Source: Kolteria novifilia (GTDB lineage Bacteria; Planctomycetota; Planctomycetia; Kolteriales; Kolteriaceae). Taken from it: a stretch of DNA of 64,000 nucleotides. Positions within the stretch are counted from its first letter, which is position 1; each line of letters starts with the position of its first letter. The position numbers were made by a program, and so were the translations under genes. The stretch is from assembly GCA_007748055.1 (NCBI GenBank), contig CP036279.1:4588001-4652000 (forward strand), written 5' to 3'. Of this stretch, positions 21,158 through 30,451 are shown one piece after another. Below the pieces are notes generated by a model. The model saw nothing but the letters and a program-made list of their open reading frames with translations. It did no database searches and was not told the DNA's origin.

Positions 21158-21189
21158 GCACAGCAACCGGTGCTACCCCTTGAAAAGTA

Positions 21190-21350
21190 AGAAGAAGAGA
21201 CCCCCTCCTTCTCCCCCTTTGTACACCCTTGGACAAGGGGGGAGCGATGGGAAAGGAACTTCCCTTGGACAAGGGACAGCGGTCGGGATGCCCTTGGACA
21301 AGCGGGAGCACCGGAAAGGAACTCTCTTGGTCAAATGGGAGCACCAGTGA
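21190..21350. repeat. CCCTTG...CAAGGG palindrome cluster
   Basis: At least four imperfect copies of CCCTTGGACAAGGG or CTCTTGGTCAAATGGG separated by GGAAAGGAAC(T)T-like spacers. It lies in the 3' region of the secreted protein gene ending at 21356 and contains no gene. Confidence 0.6.
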
Positions 21351-21355
21351 GGAAT

Positions 21356-22297
21356 TCACTTGGGACTCCTGGTTCCCTTGGGAGTGCGGCGCGGGTCGAT
21401 CGGACGCGCGGTACCGGCGAGGATGTTGTCCTTGCCATAGACCACCGCGAAGAGATGACGCCCGTCGGGCAAGCGTTGGTAGCCTTCCAGTTCCGTGTGC
21501 GGGGGAAAGATCCAGCGACGGACCCGGACTCCCGTCACGTTGGCGCTCTCTTCGTCGACCGCTCGAGCCAAGTCGATCACGTCGAGCCGCCATCCCCGTC
21601 CGCCGACGACGTTCTGCACACAGGTCAGTTCGCCACGCTCTTCGTCCCACGCGAGGTTCTGATTGAAGGGGCCACACGCGAAACGATGGGCGACGACACC
21701 AGGCGCGGACGAACGTCCCTCTCTGACGAGTCGTTCGATGTCGTAGAGCCGAACCTGATTGTTCTGGTCGCCATAGTCGGCGGTCGCGAGGTATTGCTTG
21801 GCGTCGAGGGTGACGAGCAGCGGCCTGGTGCCATTGACCGACGCATCGTCCTCAATGCGTTGCTTGGCCGCTTGCGAGAGATCGCCATCCTCCCAAGCTT
21901 GTTCCCAATCGAAACGGTGGATGATACCCTCGCCGTCGACGGTGTCGCCGAGGAACGCCCCGTACTTGGGATGAATCGCCAGTCCGGTCGGGTGCGTGAT
22001 GAGCGGGTCGTCACCCTTGCGCAGCCAGAGCTGTCGCCCCGTCGGCTCAAGGTCGAAATTGTACTCGCGTATGACTCCGACGCGCGGCTTGGCCGAAAAG
22101 AGGTCGCCGTAGAGATAGAGCTTGCCGTCGTGGACGTGGGCCCCCTGCACCGCCCCGACATCGGCGATGGTCCAGGTCGTCACGTCATCGAGCACCGCGT
22201 TGGCTTGCCAATCGCGATCGGGATCGGCTCCCCACGCGAAAGGTGAGAGGAGAAGCGACAGAAGTACAGACTTCCAGAGCGAAGCGTGAGGCGGCAT
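21356..22297 (-). CDS. Secreted hypothetical protein, probable beta-propeller
   Basis: A 313-residue protein with a signal peptide (hydrophobic SVLLSLLLSPFAWG, cleavage after AWGA). The mature part repeats short strands with THPTGLAIHPKYGAFLGDT, YLATADYGDQNNQVRLYDIE and GPFNQNLAWDEERGELTC, consistent with a six-bladed propeller of the NHL or esterase-like type. Binding partner and activity are unknown. The next gene on the same strand starts upstream and ends 9 bases before this ATG, so the two may form an operon with the VTT protein. Confidence 0.65.
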   Translation of the reverse strand: MPPHASLWKSVLLSLLLSPFAWGADPDRDWQANAVLDDVTTWTIADVGAVQGAHVHDGKLYLYGDLFSAKPRVGVIREYNFDLEPTGRQLWLRKGDDPLITHPTGLAIHPKYGAFLGDTVDGEGIIHRFDWEQAWEDGDLSQAAKQRIEDDASVNGTRPLLVTLDAKQYLATADYGDQNNQVRLYDIERLVREGRSSAPGVVAHRFACGPFNQNLAWDEERGELTCVQNVVGGRGWRLDVIDLARAVDEESANVTGVRVRRWIFPPHTELEGYQRLPDGRHLFAVVYGKDNILAGTARPIDPRRTPKGTRSPK

Positions 22298-22306
22298 GGC
22301 TACTCC

Positions 22307-23092
22307 TTAGCCTTGATCGGGATTGGCACTGTCGTCGGTCGTCCTAGGAAGTTCGCCCGGCGAATCGAGCTTCTCCCGCTCGCGGACCTCGGCATCGTCC
22401 TGGCTCGGCTTCTTCGCGAACTTCCGCGTCGCGAATCGGACCACGAGGATAAAGACGATGAAACTGAAGATCGGCGCCCACAGATAGGGATCGCCCAGGT
22501 AGCTCCACTTCCAGCCATCGGTGAGAAGGCGCTGGCCGACGGTGGCGAAGAGGTACTGAAACATGAACGTTCCGGGCAGGATGCCGATCGCGGTGGCCAG
22601 GACATAGTCCTTGAACTTGATGCTCGTCAGGCCCGAGGCGAAGTTGACCCCATTGAACGGAAAGATGGGCAGCAAACGGATGATCAGCAACCCGTCGAAC
22701 CCCTTCTCGCTCACCTGGCGATCGAACTCGGCGAGTCTTCCTTGAAGCAGGCGATCGACGAAGTCGCGACCAAGCAATCGGGCGACGAAGTACGCGAGCG
22801 ACGAACCGATCACCGCGCCGATCCAGGTATAGAGCGTCCCGAGCAGCGTCCCGTACAGCACGGCGCCGGCGAAACTGAGCGCGGTCCCCGGAATCATGAC
22901 GACGGTGCCGACGATGTAGATGCCGATGTAGATCAGCACGTCGTAGGGCTTGTAAGAGCGAATGCGGTTGAGCACGGCCTCGGGGGTGATCGACCGTCCC
23001 GTCTCGGTGAAGCGGAAGAAATAGACCGCCGTCACGATGAGAAAGAGAAACGCCAACAGTTTCAGCAGCGCGAAGAGTTTGCCTCGTTCCAC
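22307..23092 (-). CDS. TVP38/TMEM64 (VTT/DedA-like) membrane protein
   Basis: A 261-residue polytopic protein with a GTG start preceded by GGAGGGAGACGAC. The VTT core is visible: IYIVGTVVMIPGTALSFAGA, GTLLGTLYTWIGAVIGSSLAY, then the amphipathic GRDFVDRLLQGRLAEFDRQV and the re-entrant LLIIRLLPIFPFNGVNFASG. Such proteins are membrane scramblases or transport factors. The gene lies downstream of a mercuric-reductase-like flavoenzyme on the same strand, a pairing seen in several bacteria. The C-terminal tail is charged and cytosolic. Confidence 0.9.
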   Translation of the reverse strand: MERGKLFALLKLLAFLFLIVTAVYFFRFTETGRSITPEAVLNRIRSYKPYDVLIYIGIYIVGTVVMIPGTALSFAGAVLYGTLLGTLYTWIGAVIGSSLAYFVARLLGRDFVDRLLQGRLAEFDRQVSEKGFDGLLIIRLLPIFPFNGVNFASGLTSIKFKDYVLATAIGILPGTFMFQYLFATVGQRLLTDGWKWSYLGDPYLWAPIFSFIVFILVVRFATRKFAKKPSQDDAEVREREKLDSPGELPRTTDDSANPDQG

Positions 23093-23144
23093 GTCGTCTC
23101 CCTCCGATGACGGTCAGCTCGCTGCTACTTGGCTCAACGGTCTT

Positions 23145-23176
23145 GGGTGCCCTGCCCACGCTCGTCGTGGGCATGC
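23145..23176. repeat. REP-like palindrome, CCCACG-loop-CGTGGG family
   Basis: GGGTGCCCTGCCCACGCTCGT followed by CGTGGGCATGC; same family as 448-474 and 60292-60309. It lies between the flavoenzyme and VTT genes. Confidence 0.6.
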
Positions 23177-23301
23177 TCAAGAGACCCACACTCGCCTCCG
23201 CCACGCGGGAAGTTCCAGTGATTCGGGAACCACCCGCACGAAAGAGGAACGAGACCTCGTGCAACGACCTTGCCAGTTAGGAGACAACCTACCAGGAGTC
23301 C

Positions 23302-24810
23302 CTACGCCGTCCACTTGAACCAAAGACCGAAGAGCTTCTTCGCCAGCGGCGTCAGCTTCGTCCGGTTGTAGGCATCGCCCAACTTCTTGATCGCCTCGGC
23401 TTGGGTCGGATAGGGGTGAATCGTCTGGGCGATCGTCCCCAACCCACGGCCCGCCATCATGGCGAGCGTCAGTTCCGAGATCAAATCGCCGGCATGATCG
23501 GCGACGATCGTCGCCCCAAGGATCTTGTCGGTCCCCTTGCGGCAGTGAACCCGCACGAATCCCTCGTCCGCCCCTTCGAGGATTGACCGATCAACCTCCT
23601 CGAGTTTCTGCGTGAAGGTCGTCAGCTCGATCCCCTTCTCTTTCGCCTGGTGCTCGTACAGGCCGACATGGGCGATCTCCGGATCGGTGTAGGTACACCA
23701 GGGAATGAGCAAGTCGCTCGCCTTCGCCCTTCCGTGGAAGAGGGCATTCTTGATGACGATCCGCGAGAGCGCGTCGGCGGCGTGGGTGAACTTGAACCGC
23801 GAACAGACATCGCCCGATGCATAGATGTGCGGGTTGGTCGTGCGGAGCCGATCGTCGACCTCGACCCCCTTGCCGCAATGGCGGACACCGACTTGGTCGA
23901 GATTGAGGCCCTCGACATTGGCGACACGACCGGCCGCGACTAGCACGGCGTCGACCCGGACCTCGCGCTCGCCACCAGGTTCACGCACCAGCAACACACT
24001 GTCGTTGCCGTCGCGCCAGGCCTTCATGACTCGGCACGAAGGGACGATCGCGACGCCATCGCGACCAAGCGACGCTTCGACGATCGCCGCCGCGTCGGGG
24101 TCCTCGCGCGGCATAATGTGTTCGTATTTCGACAGCAGGGTAACGCGCGAATTGAAGCGAGCGAAGGACTGGGCCAACTCGCAGCCGATCGGACCGGCGC
24201 CGATCACCGCCAAGCGACTCGGTAGTTCCGTCAGGGAGAAGACCGTCTCATTGGTCAGGTAGCCGATCTCGGCGAGTCCCTCGACGTCGGTCTCGGCCGC
24301 CCGTCCACCGGTGGCGATCACCGCGCGGCGGAACTCGAGTTCCTGTCCGGCCACCGCGATCGTGTGATCACCGACGAAGGACGCGTCACCGAGATAGACG
24401 TCGACCCCGAGCCCCTGAAATCGCCGCACCGAGTCGGCCGGACTGATCTTCGCCCGCAGCCGCCGCATCCGCCGCATCACTTCCGAGAAATGAACGGTGA
24501 ATTCGTGCGGCACCTCGACACCGAACTCGCGGCCATCGCGCACGTGAGCCGCGAGTCGCGCCGCGCTGATGAGAGCCTTCGAAGGGACGCAGCCCACGTT
24601 GAGGCAGTCGCCCCCCATGAGATGTCGCTCAATCAGGGCGACCTTCGCCCCGAGACCCGCCGAGCCGGCCGCGGCCACCAGCCCCGCGGTCCCCGCGCCT
24701 ATGACGACGAGATGGTAGCGTCCCGCTGCGGTCGGATTCACCCAGTCCGGCGGATGGGCATTCGCGACCAGCCGCTGGTTGTGTTCGTCGTTGGGGAGGA
24801 CTTCGACCAT
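23302..24810 (-). CDS. Mercuric-reductase-like FAD/NAD(P)-dependent disulfide oxidoreductase
   Basis: A 502-residue class I pyridine nucleotide-disulfide oxidoreductase. The FAD motif VVIGAGTAGLVAA (about 34-46) is followed by the redox-active disulfide in GGDCLNVGCVPSKALI, an NAD(P) motif AVIGAGPIGCELAQ and the C-terminal dimer-interface segment with HPYPTQAEAI. The N-terminal HMA domain and C-terminal vicinal cysteines of true MerA are absent, so mercury reduction is unlikely. It probably reduces an unknown disulfide, quinone or thiol substrate. It lies 209 bp upstream of the VTT gene. Confidence 0.88.
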   Translation of the reverse strand: MVEVLPNDEHNQRLVANAHPPDWVNPTAAGRYHLVVIGAGTAGLVAAAGSAGLGAKVALIERHLMGGDCLNVGCVPSKALISAARLAAHVRDGREFGVEVPHEFTVHFSEVMRRMRRLRAKISPADSVRRFQGLGVDVYLGDASFVGDHTIAVAGQELEFRRAVIATGGRAAETDVEGLAEIGYLTNETVFSLTELPSRLAVIGAGPIGCELAQSFARFNSRVTLLSKYEHIMPREDPDAAAIVEASLGRDGVAIVPSCRVMKAWRDGNDSVLLVREPGGEREVRVDAVLVAAGRVANVEGLNLDQVGVRHCGKGVEVDDRLRTTNPHIYASGDVCSRFKFTHAADALSRIVIKNALFHGRAKASDLLIPWCTYTDPEIAHVGLYEHQAKEKGIELTTFTQKLEEVDRSILEGADEGFVRVHCRKGTDKILGATIVADHAGDLISELTLAMMAGRGLGTIAQTIHPYPTQAEAIKKLGDAYNRTKLTPLAKKLFGLWFKWTA

Positions 24811-24861
24811 CGAGAAACCTCGTGAGACGACTTTTTGTCGCTTCTGCCTATCTCTTGACGA

Positions 24862-26310
24862 TCACGCATCGCGCCTAGGAACAAGGTGCGTCACCAACTC
24901 ATCAACGGCAATCCCTCGAAAGCCTTCCATCGGCATCCGCAAGAGTTGGGTGATCCTCTCGACAACGTCAGGGGAGAATCGCTTGCTCATGTTGGCGGCG
25001 AACTTCGACCAGACGGCGGGGATTCCCTCCTCGCGCCGGCGGCGGTGCCCCAACGGGTAGTCGACCTGAACGCGCTTCGTCTTGGTCCCATCGCGAAAAT
25101 GGACCTCGATGGCGTTGGCGATCGACCGCTTGTCGGGGTCGAGATAGTCGCGCGAGAACTCGGAGTTCTCGACGACTCGCATCCGTCCCCGCAACCGATC
25201 GATGCGTGGATCGGCGGCCACCGAGTCCTCGTAGTCCTCGGCCCTAAGCGAGCCCGAGAGCAGCGGGACCGCGATCATGTACTGGAGGCAGTGGTCGCGG
25301 TCGGCCGGATTGTACAGCGGCCCCGACTTGTCGATGATCCGAACCGCCGACTCCTGCGTTTCAACGTCGATGCGCTCGATGTCGTCGAGCCGATCGGCGA
25401 CCTCGGGATGAAGGGCGATTGCGGCTTCGACGGCGGTCTGGGCGTGGAACTCCGCGGGGAAGGAGTTCTTCCATAGCACGTTCTCCATCACGTAACTGCC
25501 GAGCGGCCGCGCCAGTTCGATCGTCTTGCCCCCGAAAAGGACATCCTGAAACCCCCATCGTGGAGCGCCCAGTGGCGACACGTAGCCCGGCTCGCCCCTG
25601 AGGGACATCAGCGCCAATCGCACCCCGCGGCTGGTCGCGTCGCCGGCGGCCCAACTCTTGCGCGAGCCGGTGTTGGGAGCGTGCCGATAGGTCCGGAGAG
25701 CTCCCCCATCGAGAAAGGCCTGCGAAAGCGTGGCGCGGATCTGGCCCTCGTCGCCTCCCAGCATCGCGCAAACGACGGCGCTGGTGGCGATCCGCACGAG
25801 CAGGACATGATCGAGACCGACGCGATTGAACGAGTTGGCCAGCGCGAGGACGCCCTGGATCTCGTAGGCCTTGATCATCGCGATCAAGACCTCCTCCATC
25901 GTCACGGGAGTCTCGCCGTCGCCCTCGGACCGTGACCGATAGTCCGCCACCGCGAGGATGCCTCCGAGATTGTCCGAGGGATGCCCCCACTCGGCGGCCA
26001 GCCAGGTGTCATTGAAATCGAGCCAGCGGATCATCGCGCCGATATTGAACGCGGCATGGACCGGATCGAGTGACCAACTCGTTCCAGGGACTCGTGCCCC
26101 GTCGGCGATTTGGGCTCCCGGGACGATCGGCCCCAAGTGCCGGGTGCAGGCGGGAAACTCCAGAGCGAGCATCGCGCAGCCGAGACTGTCGGCTAACGAG
26201 AGCCGCGCGGTTTCGAACGCCTCGTCGCTCGTGATCCGACCGCCGCGGACATAGGTCGCGATCTCGTCCAGGATGGTGTCGCTTGGGATCGCATCGTTCT
26301 CGTCGGTCAT
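24862..26310 (-). CDS. prpD: MmgE/PrpD family protein (2-methylcitrate dehydratase-like)
   Basis: 482 residues from the ATG at 26310 ([20 protein letters not shown]). Family landmarks include [13 protein letters not shown], the substrate-loop region [49 protein letters not shown] and [17 protein letters not shown]. In the methylcitrate cycle PrpD dehydrates 2-methylcitrate to 2-methyl-cis-aconitate. Its start overlaps the stop of the upstream citrate-synthase-type gene (ATGA), so the two are probably translated together. No prpB or acnD is visible nearby. Confidence 0.9.
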   Translation of the reverse strand: MTDENDAIPSDTILDEIATYVRGGRITSDEAFETARLSLADSLGCAMLALEFPACTRHLGPIVPGAQIADGARVPGTSWSLDPVHAAFNIGAMIRWLDFNDTWLAAEWGHPSDNLGGILAVADYRSRSEGDGETPVTMEEVLIAMIKAYEIQGVLALANSFNRVGLDHVLLVRIATSAVVCAMLGGDEGQIRATLSQAFLDGGALRTYRHAPNTGSRKSWAAGDATSRGVRLALMSLRGEPGYVSPLGAPRWGFQDVLFGGKTIELARPLGSYVMENVLWKNSFPAEFHAQTAVEAAIALHPEVADRLDDIERIDVETQESAVRIIDKSGPLYNPADRDHCLQYMIAVPLLSGSLRAEDYEDSVAADPRIDRLRGRMRVVENSEFSRDYLDPDKRSIANAIEVHFRDGTKTKRVQVDYPLGHRRRREEGIPAVWSKFAANMSKRFSPDVVERITQLLRMPMEGFRGIAVDELVTHLVPRRDA

Positions 26311-27443
26311 CGACCGGGCTCCGTTCGTTCGTCGATGGGCACATAGGGCCTGGGATCGGACCCGACGTAGTCCGCCCCCGGACGGATGAGCCGATTGTCC
26401 TTTCGCTGCTCGATAATGTGCGCGGACCAACCGGTGGTCCGGGCGAAAACGAACAGCGGCGTGAACATCGGTGTCGGGATTCCGAGACTGTGGTAGGCGT
26501 TGGCGCTGTAGAAGTCGAGGTTGGTGATGATTCGCTTCTCGCGCCACATCACTTGTTCGATGCGTTCGGAGACCGCGAAGAGCCGCTTGTTCTCCGGCGA
26601 GACGGCCAGCGCCCGGGCAACCTCCTTGACGATGGTCGAGCGTGGATCCTCCTCGCGGTAGACCCGGTGCCCGAAGCCCATGATCTTCTCCTTGCGCGTG
26701 AGCATACCGAGTAGTTCCCGCTCGGCCTCGTCGGGATCGGCGAAGCGTTCGATCAGTTCCATCGCCGCTTCGTTGGCCCCGCCGTGCAGATTCCCTCGCA
26801 GCGTTCCGATCGCGGAGGTGATCGCCGAGTGGTAGTCGGAGAGTGTCGAGGTCGTGATCCGCGCGGCGAAGGTCGAGGCGTTGAACTCGTGTTCGGCATA
26901 GAGGATCAGGGACATGTCCATCGCTCGCCGAGCCATCTCCGAGGGAGCCGAGCCGTGCAGCAAGTGGAGGATGTAGCCCGCGAGGGTCGGCTCGGGGGCC
27001 TCGAAGCCGATCCGCGAGCCGTCACGATGGTAGTGGTACCAGTAGAAGAGCATCGATGGCAGCGTTGCCAAGAGCCGATCGGCCTGGTCCGCCGCCGAGT
27101 TCGGATCGGTCTCGGTCTCCAGACACCCCAGTAGCGAACAACCGGTGCGAAGGACGTCCATCGGATGGGCCGTGCCGGGGATCAATTCGAGCGTCGAGCA
27201 GATCTCGCTCGGCAAGCTTCGCAGCGACTTTAGCTTCGCTCGGTACCCATCGAGTTCCCGCGCCGCCGGCAAGTGGCCATGGATAAGCAGATACGCGACC
27301 TCCTCAAGGGAGGCGTTGGCCGCGAGGTCCTCGATCGCGTACCCGCGATAGGTAAGCCCCCTGCCCTCCTGGCCAACCGAGGAAAGCTCCGTTCGCCCGG
27401 CCACCACTCCCGCCAGCCCCGCCGTGGACTTTTCCGCCGACAT
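26307..27443 (-). CDS. prpC: Citrate/2-methylcitrate synthase
   Basis: 378 residues from [20 protein letters not shown]. Citrate-synthase motifs include [32 protein letters not shown] (catalytic His), [14 protein letters not shown] (second His and oxaloacetate arginine) and a late [16 protein letters not shown]. The length and N-terminus fit the short type shared by methylcitrate synthases. The downstream prpD-type gene with a 4-bp overlap suggests propionyl-CoA use through the methylcitrate cycle, although a plain citrate synthase role cannot be excluded. Confidence 0.9.
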   Translation of the reverse strand: MSAEKSTAGLAGVVAGRTELSSVGQEGRGLTYRGYAIEDLAANASLEEVAYLLIHGHLPAARELDGYRAKLKSLRSLPSEICSTLELIPGTAHPMDVLRTGCSLLGCLETETDPNSAADQADRLLATLPSMLFYWYHYHRDGSRIGFEAPEPTLAGYILHLLHGSAPSEMARRAMDMSLILYAEHEFNASTFAARITTSTLSDYHSAITSAIGTLRGNLHGGANEAAMELIERFADPDEAERELLGMLTRKEKIMGFGHRVYREEDPRSTIVKEVARALAVSPENKRLFAVSERIEQVMWREKRIITNLDFYSANAYHSLGIPTPMFTPLFVFARTTGWSAHIIEQRKDNRLIRPGADYVGSDPRPYVPIDERTEPGR

Positions 27444-27728
27444 ACGCTCTCCCCCTGCATCCCCTTTACCGCTTCGCGGATTTCCCACTGGCCAGCATAG
27501 CAGCCCGGCATCCCGACGCCACCGATCGTCTTCGGCCATCCGATCTCACATCAGCCCGGCGCCACTGGGATTGGATCTAGTGACCGACCAGTATCTTGCA
27601 GTGACTCAATCCATGACAATCGAGCCGGAATGGCGTCTCCGATCGCTTCGGACACAAGTACGAGGAGAAAGGTCGTGGGAACTGAACCTTGCGGCGTCGA
27701 GCCGCGTCGCTAGAATAGCGGATCTTCG
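27444..27728. promoter_or_regulatory. Upstream region of prpC and tRNA-Pro
   Basis: No gene is supported. It should contain the leftward promoter for the prpC-prpD pair and the rightward promoter of the tRNA gene. I cannot place motifs confidently. Confidence 0.3.
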
Positions 27729-27803
27729 CGGGGTGTAGCTCAGCTTGGCTAGAGCGCTGGTTTTGGGTACCAGAGGTCGCAGGTTCGAATCCTGTCACCC
27801 CGA
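27729..27803 (+). tRNA. tRNA-Pro (anticodon TGG)
   Basis: Acceptor stem CGGGGTG pairs with CACCCCG, then discriminator A. D arm GCTC...GAGC, anticodon stem CTGGT/ACCAG with loop TTTGGGT giving anticodon TGG, and T arm with loop TTCGAAT are all present. The 3' CCA is not encoded. It forms the left edge of the IS-rich island, and an antisense recombinase fragment begins at its 3' end. Confidence 0.97.
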
Positions 27804-28121
27804 TTCACATTTCCTAGCGACCTATCCCCCTTTCCGGTTTGGCCCCCGAGTGGGGCCTTCCCGGCGCCCGGCCCTGTGCCGGACGTGTGTTCCTTGGGGT
27901 CAACCTTGTCTCGCGCGGTTGGCCCGGCGTAAAGATCGCGCGGCGGCGGGGTATCACCAGAAGTAACGACGCCGCTGATCACCTTGCAGTGGACTCGTCC
28001 CTTCGGCAGGAAGCTACCGAACCGACAAAAGAGCTGAAAGTTGACCTGCTTGAGTGCTTCGCCTATCGCAGCGACGTTCGTCGGGTCGGACGCCAAGCGA
28101 GGGAGCCGATGGAGAACGTCC
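27804..28121 (-). pseudogene. C-terminal fragment of probable serine recombinase, joined to tRNA-Pro
   Basis: About 105 codons: LPRLASDPTNVAAIGEALKQ, VNFQLFCRFGSFLPKGRVH, CKVISGVVTSGDTPPPRDLY, AGPTARDKVDPKEHTSGTGP and SLGNVNR. This resembles the C-terminal portion of large serine recombinases from planctomycetes. Instead of its natural end, the frame runs antisense into tRNA-Pro (GDRIRTCDLWYPKPAL, a well-known tRNA-antisense translation). The inverted copy at 43301-43576 keeps the natural C-terminus. The upstream edge is cut by an IS66 fragment. Confidence 0.55.
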
Positions 28122-28296
28122 ATCGCAGCCCGGAGAAGGAAGCCTATTGGCGGAAGGTCGTTCATCGGCAAGAGGAGAGCGGGCAGAGCGTTCGGAGATT
28201 CTGCCGGGAAGAAGGGATTTCGGAGGCGTCGTTCTACGGTTGGCGGCGTGAGCGTAAGCGTTGCAACGGTGGCGTGTGGGAGAAGCCGGAACCGGC
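28122..28296 (+). mobile_element. IS66 fragments: tnpA 5' part plus a short right-end piece
   Basis: Encodes HRSPEKEAYWRKVVHRQEES through EASFYGWRRE, the start of tnpA in the + direction, but lacks the terminal repeat on its left. It is then joined to about 45 bp from the tnpC-side end (GCGTTGCAACGGTGGCG...GAGAAGCC). These are rearrangement scars beside the full element that follows. Confidence 0.75.
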
Positions 28297-28365
28297 GTGA
28301 GCGTTGCAACGGTGGCGTGTGGTGCGGGAAGCAGGAGCCGATGACGACGGGGAACCGGGCACCGA

Positions 28366-30093
28366 TCAACGAGGAGTGGCGGCATGGGCGCGGCGTTGGG
28401 CTCGGCGGGCGCGTTTGCGGTCGGCTCGTTGACGGGCTTCGTCGGCGCGCTCTTGGAGACGATGCTGGGGATGCTCGTCGATCCAACGGTCCGGTAGCAA
28501 CGAAGGGAGATCCGAAGCCGGAGTGGTCGGCAGGCGAGTGTAGACATCGCGGAGGTACGCGAAGGGGTCGACGTGATGGCGGTTGCAACTCTTGGTCAGC
28601 GTGAAGAAGGTGGCGGCGGTCTCTCCTCCTTGGCTGTTGCCGAAGAAGAGCCACGCCTTGCGGCCGAGGACGGCGTACTTCAGCGCCGCTTCGGTGCGGT
28701 TGTTGTCGATGGGAATCGCCCCATGGTCGAGATAGCACGCGAAGGACTGCCACCGGTTGGTCATGTAAGCGATGGCGGCGCGCAGCTTCGATTTCGGAAG
28801 CTCCCGCTCGTGCTGCTCGAGCAGCCACTGATGGAACTCGGTCACGATCGGCTTGGCGTCGCGTTGCCGCAGGGCGCCGCGTTGTGACACACTACTGTCA
28901 CGGGCGCGATCTTCGATGTCGTAGAGCCGCTGGAAGTAGCCGAGGGCGGTGTGCGTCCGCACGCTCGGCGCGCTGAAGTGGATTTCCTCGAACTTGCGGC
29001 GCGCATGAGCCCAGCAACCGACGGGGACGATCCGGTCCTCCGCCGCGGCGATTCGCTCGTAGCAGGTGTAGGCGTCCGACTGCAAGTAACCCTGGAAACC
29101 GGCGAGGAACTCGTCGGGACCATCGCGGCTGCGGTCGGGCGTGAAGTGGAAGCAGTCGTAGGGATGGGCATTGTCGCCGACGGTGCTCCAGAGATAGGTC
29201 TTGGTGCAGCCAGGCGGCTCGCCCGCCAACATCTTGACCGGCGTTTCATCGCAGCCCAGCACCTCGGACTGCAACGCCAGCCGACGCATGAGTTCGACCA
29301 ACGGCGCGACCGCCAAGGCCAGGGCGAAGAGCCAACGCTGCTGCGTGCCGCGGCCGATGCGGCAGCCGTGGCGAGCGAGGATGTCCTCTTGTCGGTAGTA
29401 GGGCAGATGGTCGGCGAAGCGACTGGCGGTCAGATGAGCCCAGAAGCCGGGACCGGTGTAAGCGTCGATCAACTGCGGCGGTTTCTTCGCCGAGACGATC
29501 GTCGTCTCGCCCGATGCTTCGTCGCGAACGATCACCTCTTGGTAATGTTCGATCACATGGATCGAAGCGGGCGTGAACTCCAACTGCTCGCTGGTCTTCT
29601 TGAAGAACCGCCGGGCGGTCGGGTCGCTTCTCAGCTCCTCGGGAATCTCTTGCTCGTCGAGTTCGTGACGGACCGTCTTGCGCGGCAGCAACTCGGGGAA
29701 GAGACGCCGGCCGCGTCCCTTGCTCGTGCGGCGTTCTGGTGACGGTTCGTCGTCATCGCTCTCGTCGTCGTCGCCGGAGCCTGAATCGTCGTCCGCCCCG
29801 ACGATTGTCGAGTCGAACAAAAGCCCCTGCTGGGCATCGTCGACGAAGCGTTCCCGCCGCCGGCCGTACAAGGTCCGCTTGAGCAAGTCGACGTCGCTCT
29901 GCAAGCGATCGATCGTCTCCTGCTGCTGAGCGATGATTGCTTGTTGTTGGGCGATGGTCTCCTGCTGCTGAGCGATGGTCTCTTGTTGCTGGGCGATGAC
30001 GGCGGCTTGCCGTCGGCGCTCCCGATCGAGTTCGAGGATCAACTCGTGGCAGGCGTCGATGTCGCGAGGGAGGTTCACGTCGAAGGCGTCCAT
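28366..30093 (-). CDS. tnpC: IS66 transposase TnpC
   Basis: 575 residues from ATG (MDAFDVNLPRDIDACHELIL). An N-terminal coiled coil with four to five IAQQQET heptads is followed by an acidic linker (DDDSGSGDDDESDDDE), the IS66 zinc-binding region, and the catalytic core with D in LGCDETPVKML, D in GYLQSDAYTCYE and E in PIDNNRTEAALKYAV. The C-terminus is basic (RADRKRARRAQRR). All catalytic residues are present, so this copy could drive transposition of the shorter derivatives. Confidence 0.95.
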   Translation of the reverse strand: MDAFDVNLPRDIDACHELILELDRERRRQAAVIAQQQETIAQQQETIAQQQAIIAQQQETIDRLQSDVDLLKRTLYGRRRERFVDDAQQGLLFDSTIVGADDDSGSGDDDESDDDEPSPERRTSKGRGRRLFPELLPRKTVRHELDEQEIPEELRSDPTARRFFKKTSEQLEFTPASIHVIEHYQEVIVRDEASGETTIVSAKKPPQLIDAYTGPGFWAHLTASRFADHLPYYRQEDILARHGCRIGRGTQQRWLFALALAVAPLVELMRRLALQSEVLGCDETPVKMLAGEPPGCTKTYLWSTVGDNAHPYDCFHFTPDRSRDGPDEFLAGFQGYLQSDAYTCYERIAAAEDRIVPVGCWAHARRKFEEIHFSAPSVRTHTALGYFQRLYDIEDRARDSSVSQRGALRQRDAKPIVTEFHQWLLEQHERELPKSKLRAAIAYMTNRWQSFACYLDHGAIPIDNNRTEAALKYAVLGRKAWLFFGNSQGGETAATFFTLTKSCNRHHVDPFAYLRDVYTRLPTTPASDLPSLLPDRWIDEHPQHRLQERADEARQRADRKRARRAQRRAHAATPR

Positions 30094-30451
30094 CAAACCG
30101 ATCTCAGTTGTCGCGGGGACACCCTAGCACGTCGGCGTCGGAGGCGCCAGAGCAGTTTCAGCGATTTCGACGGAATGACGAGAAAACCTGCGAGTCCTCC
30201 TCGTCGCTGCCATCACCATGACATCGTTGTCGCTCGCGAAGAGAACGCCAGGGTCGATCGTCCAACGAGATTGGCAAGCGAAGAACCCTGGGTCCGAGGA
30301 CAACCGAAGACAAGACTCGGTTTTGGTCGCGTGCCGTCCCATGGCTTCCAGGCTCTCGCCGCCGTGACGGGGAACTGGCGTCACGAAGGAGCAGCGGCAC
30401 GTCCTGGCTCTGCGGAGCGGCACGCATCATTCGGGAAAGAGTGAAGGGAAG
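30094..30451. other. Conserved 350-bp spacer inside IS66 between tnpB and tnpC
   Basis: Present at the same place in all five IS66 copies. It stays open for a 99-codon frame (30124-30423, minus strand; MPLRRARTCRCSFVTPVPRH...) in every copy, but the second frame is also open and many differences between copies change the amino acid, so coding is doubtful. It may hold a promoter or structured leader for tnpC. Confidence 0.5.

Noticed and set aside
27749-28828. A 359-codon minus-strand frame spanning tRNA-Pro, the recombinase fragment and an IS66 end
   Set aside because: It is a chimera of antisense tRNA, a recombinase fragment and the wrong strand of an IS. Only the recombinase part (27804-28121) has protein-like sequence.
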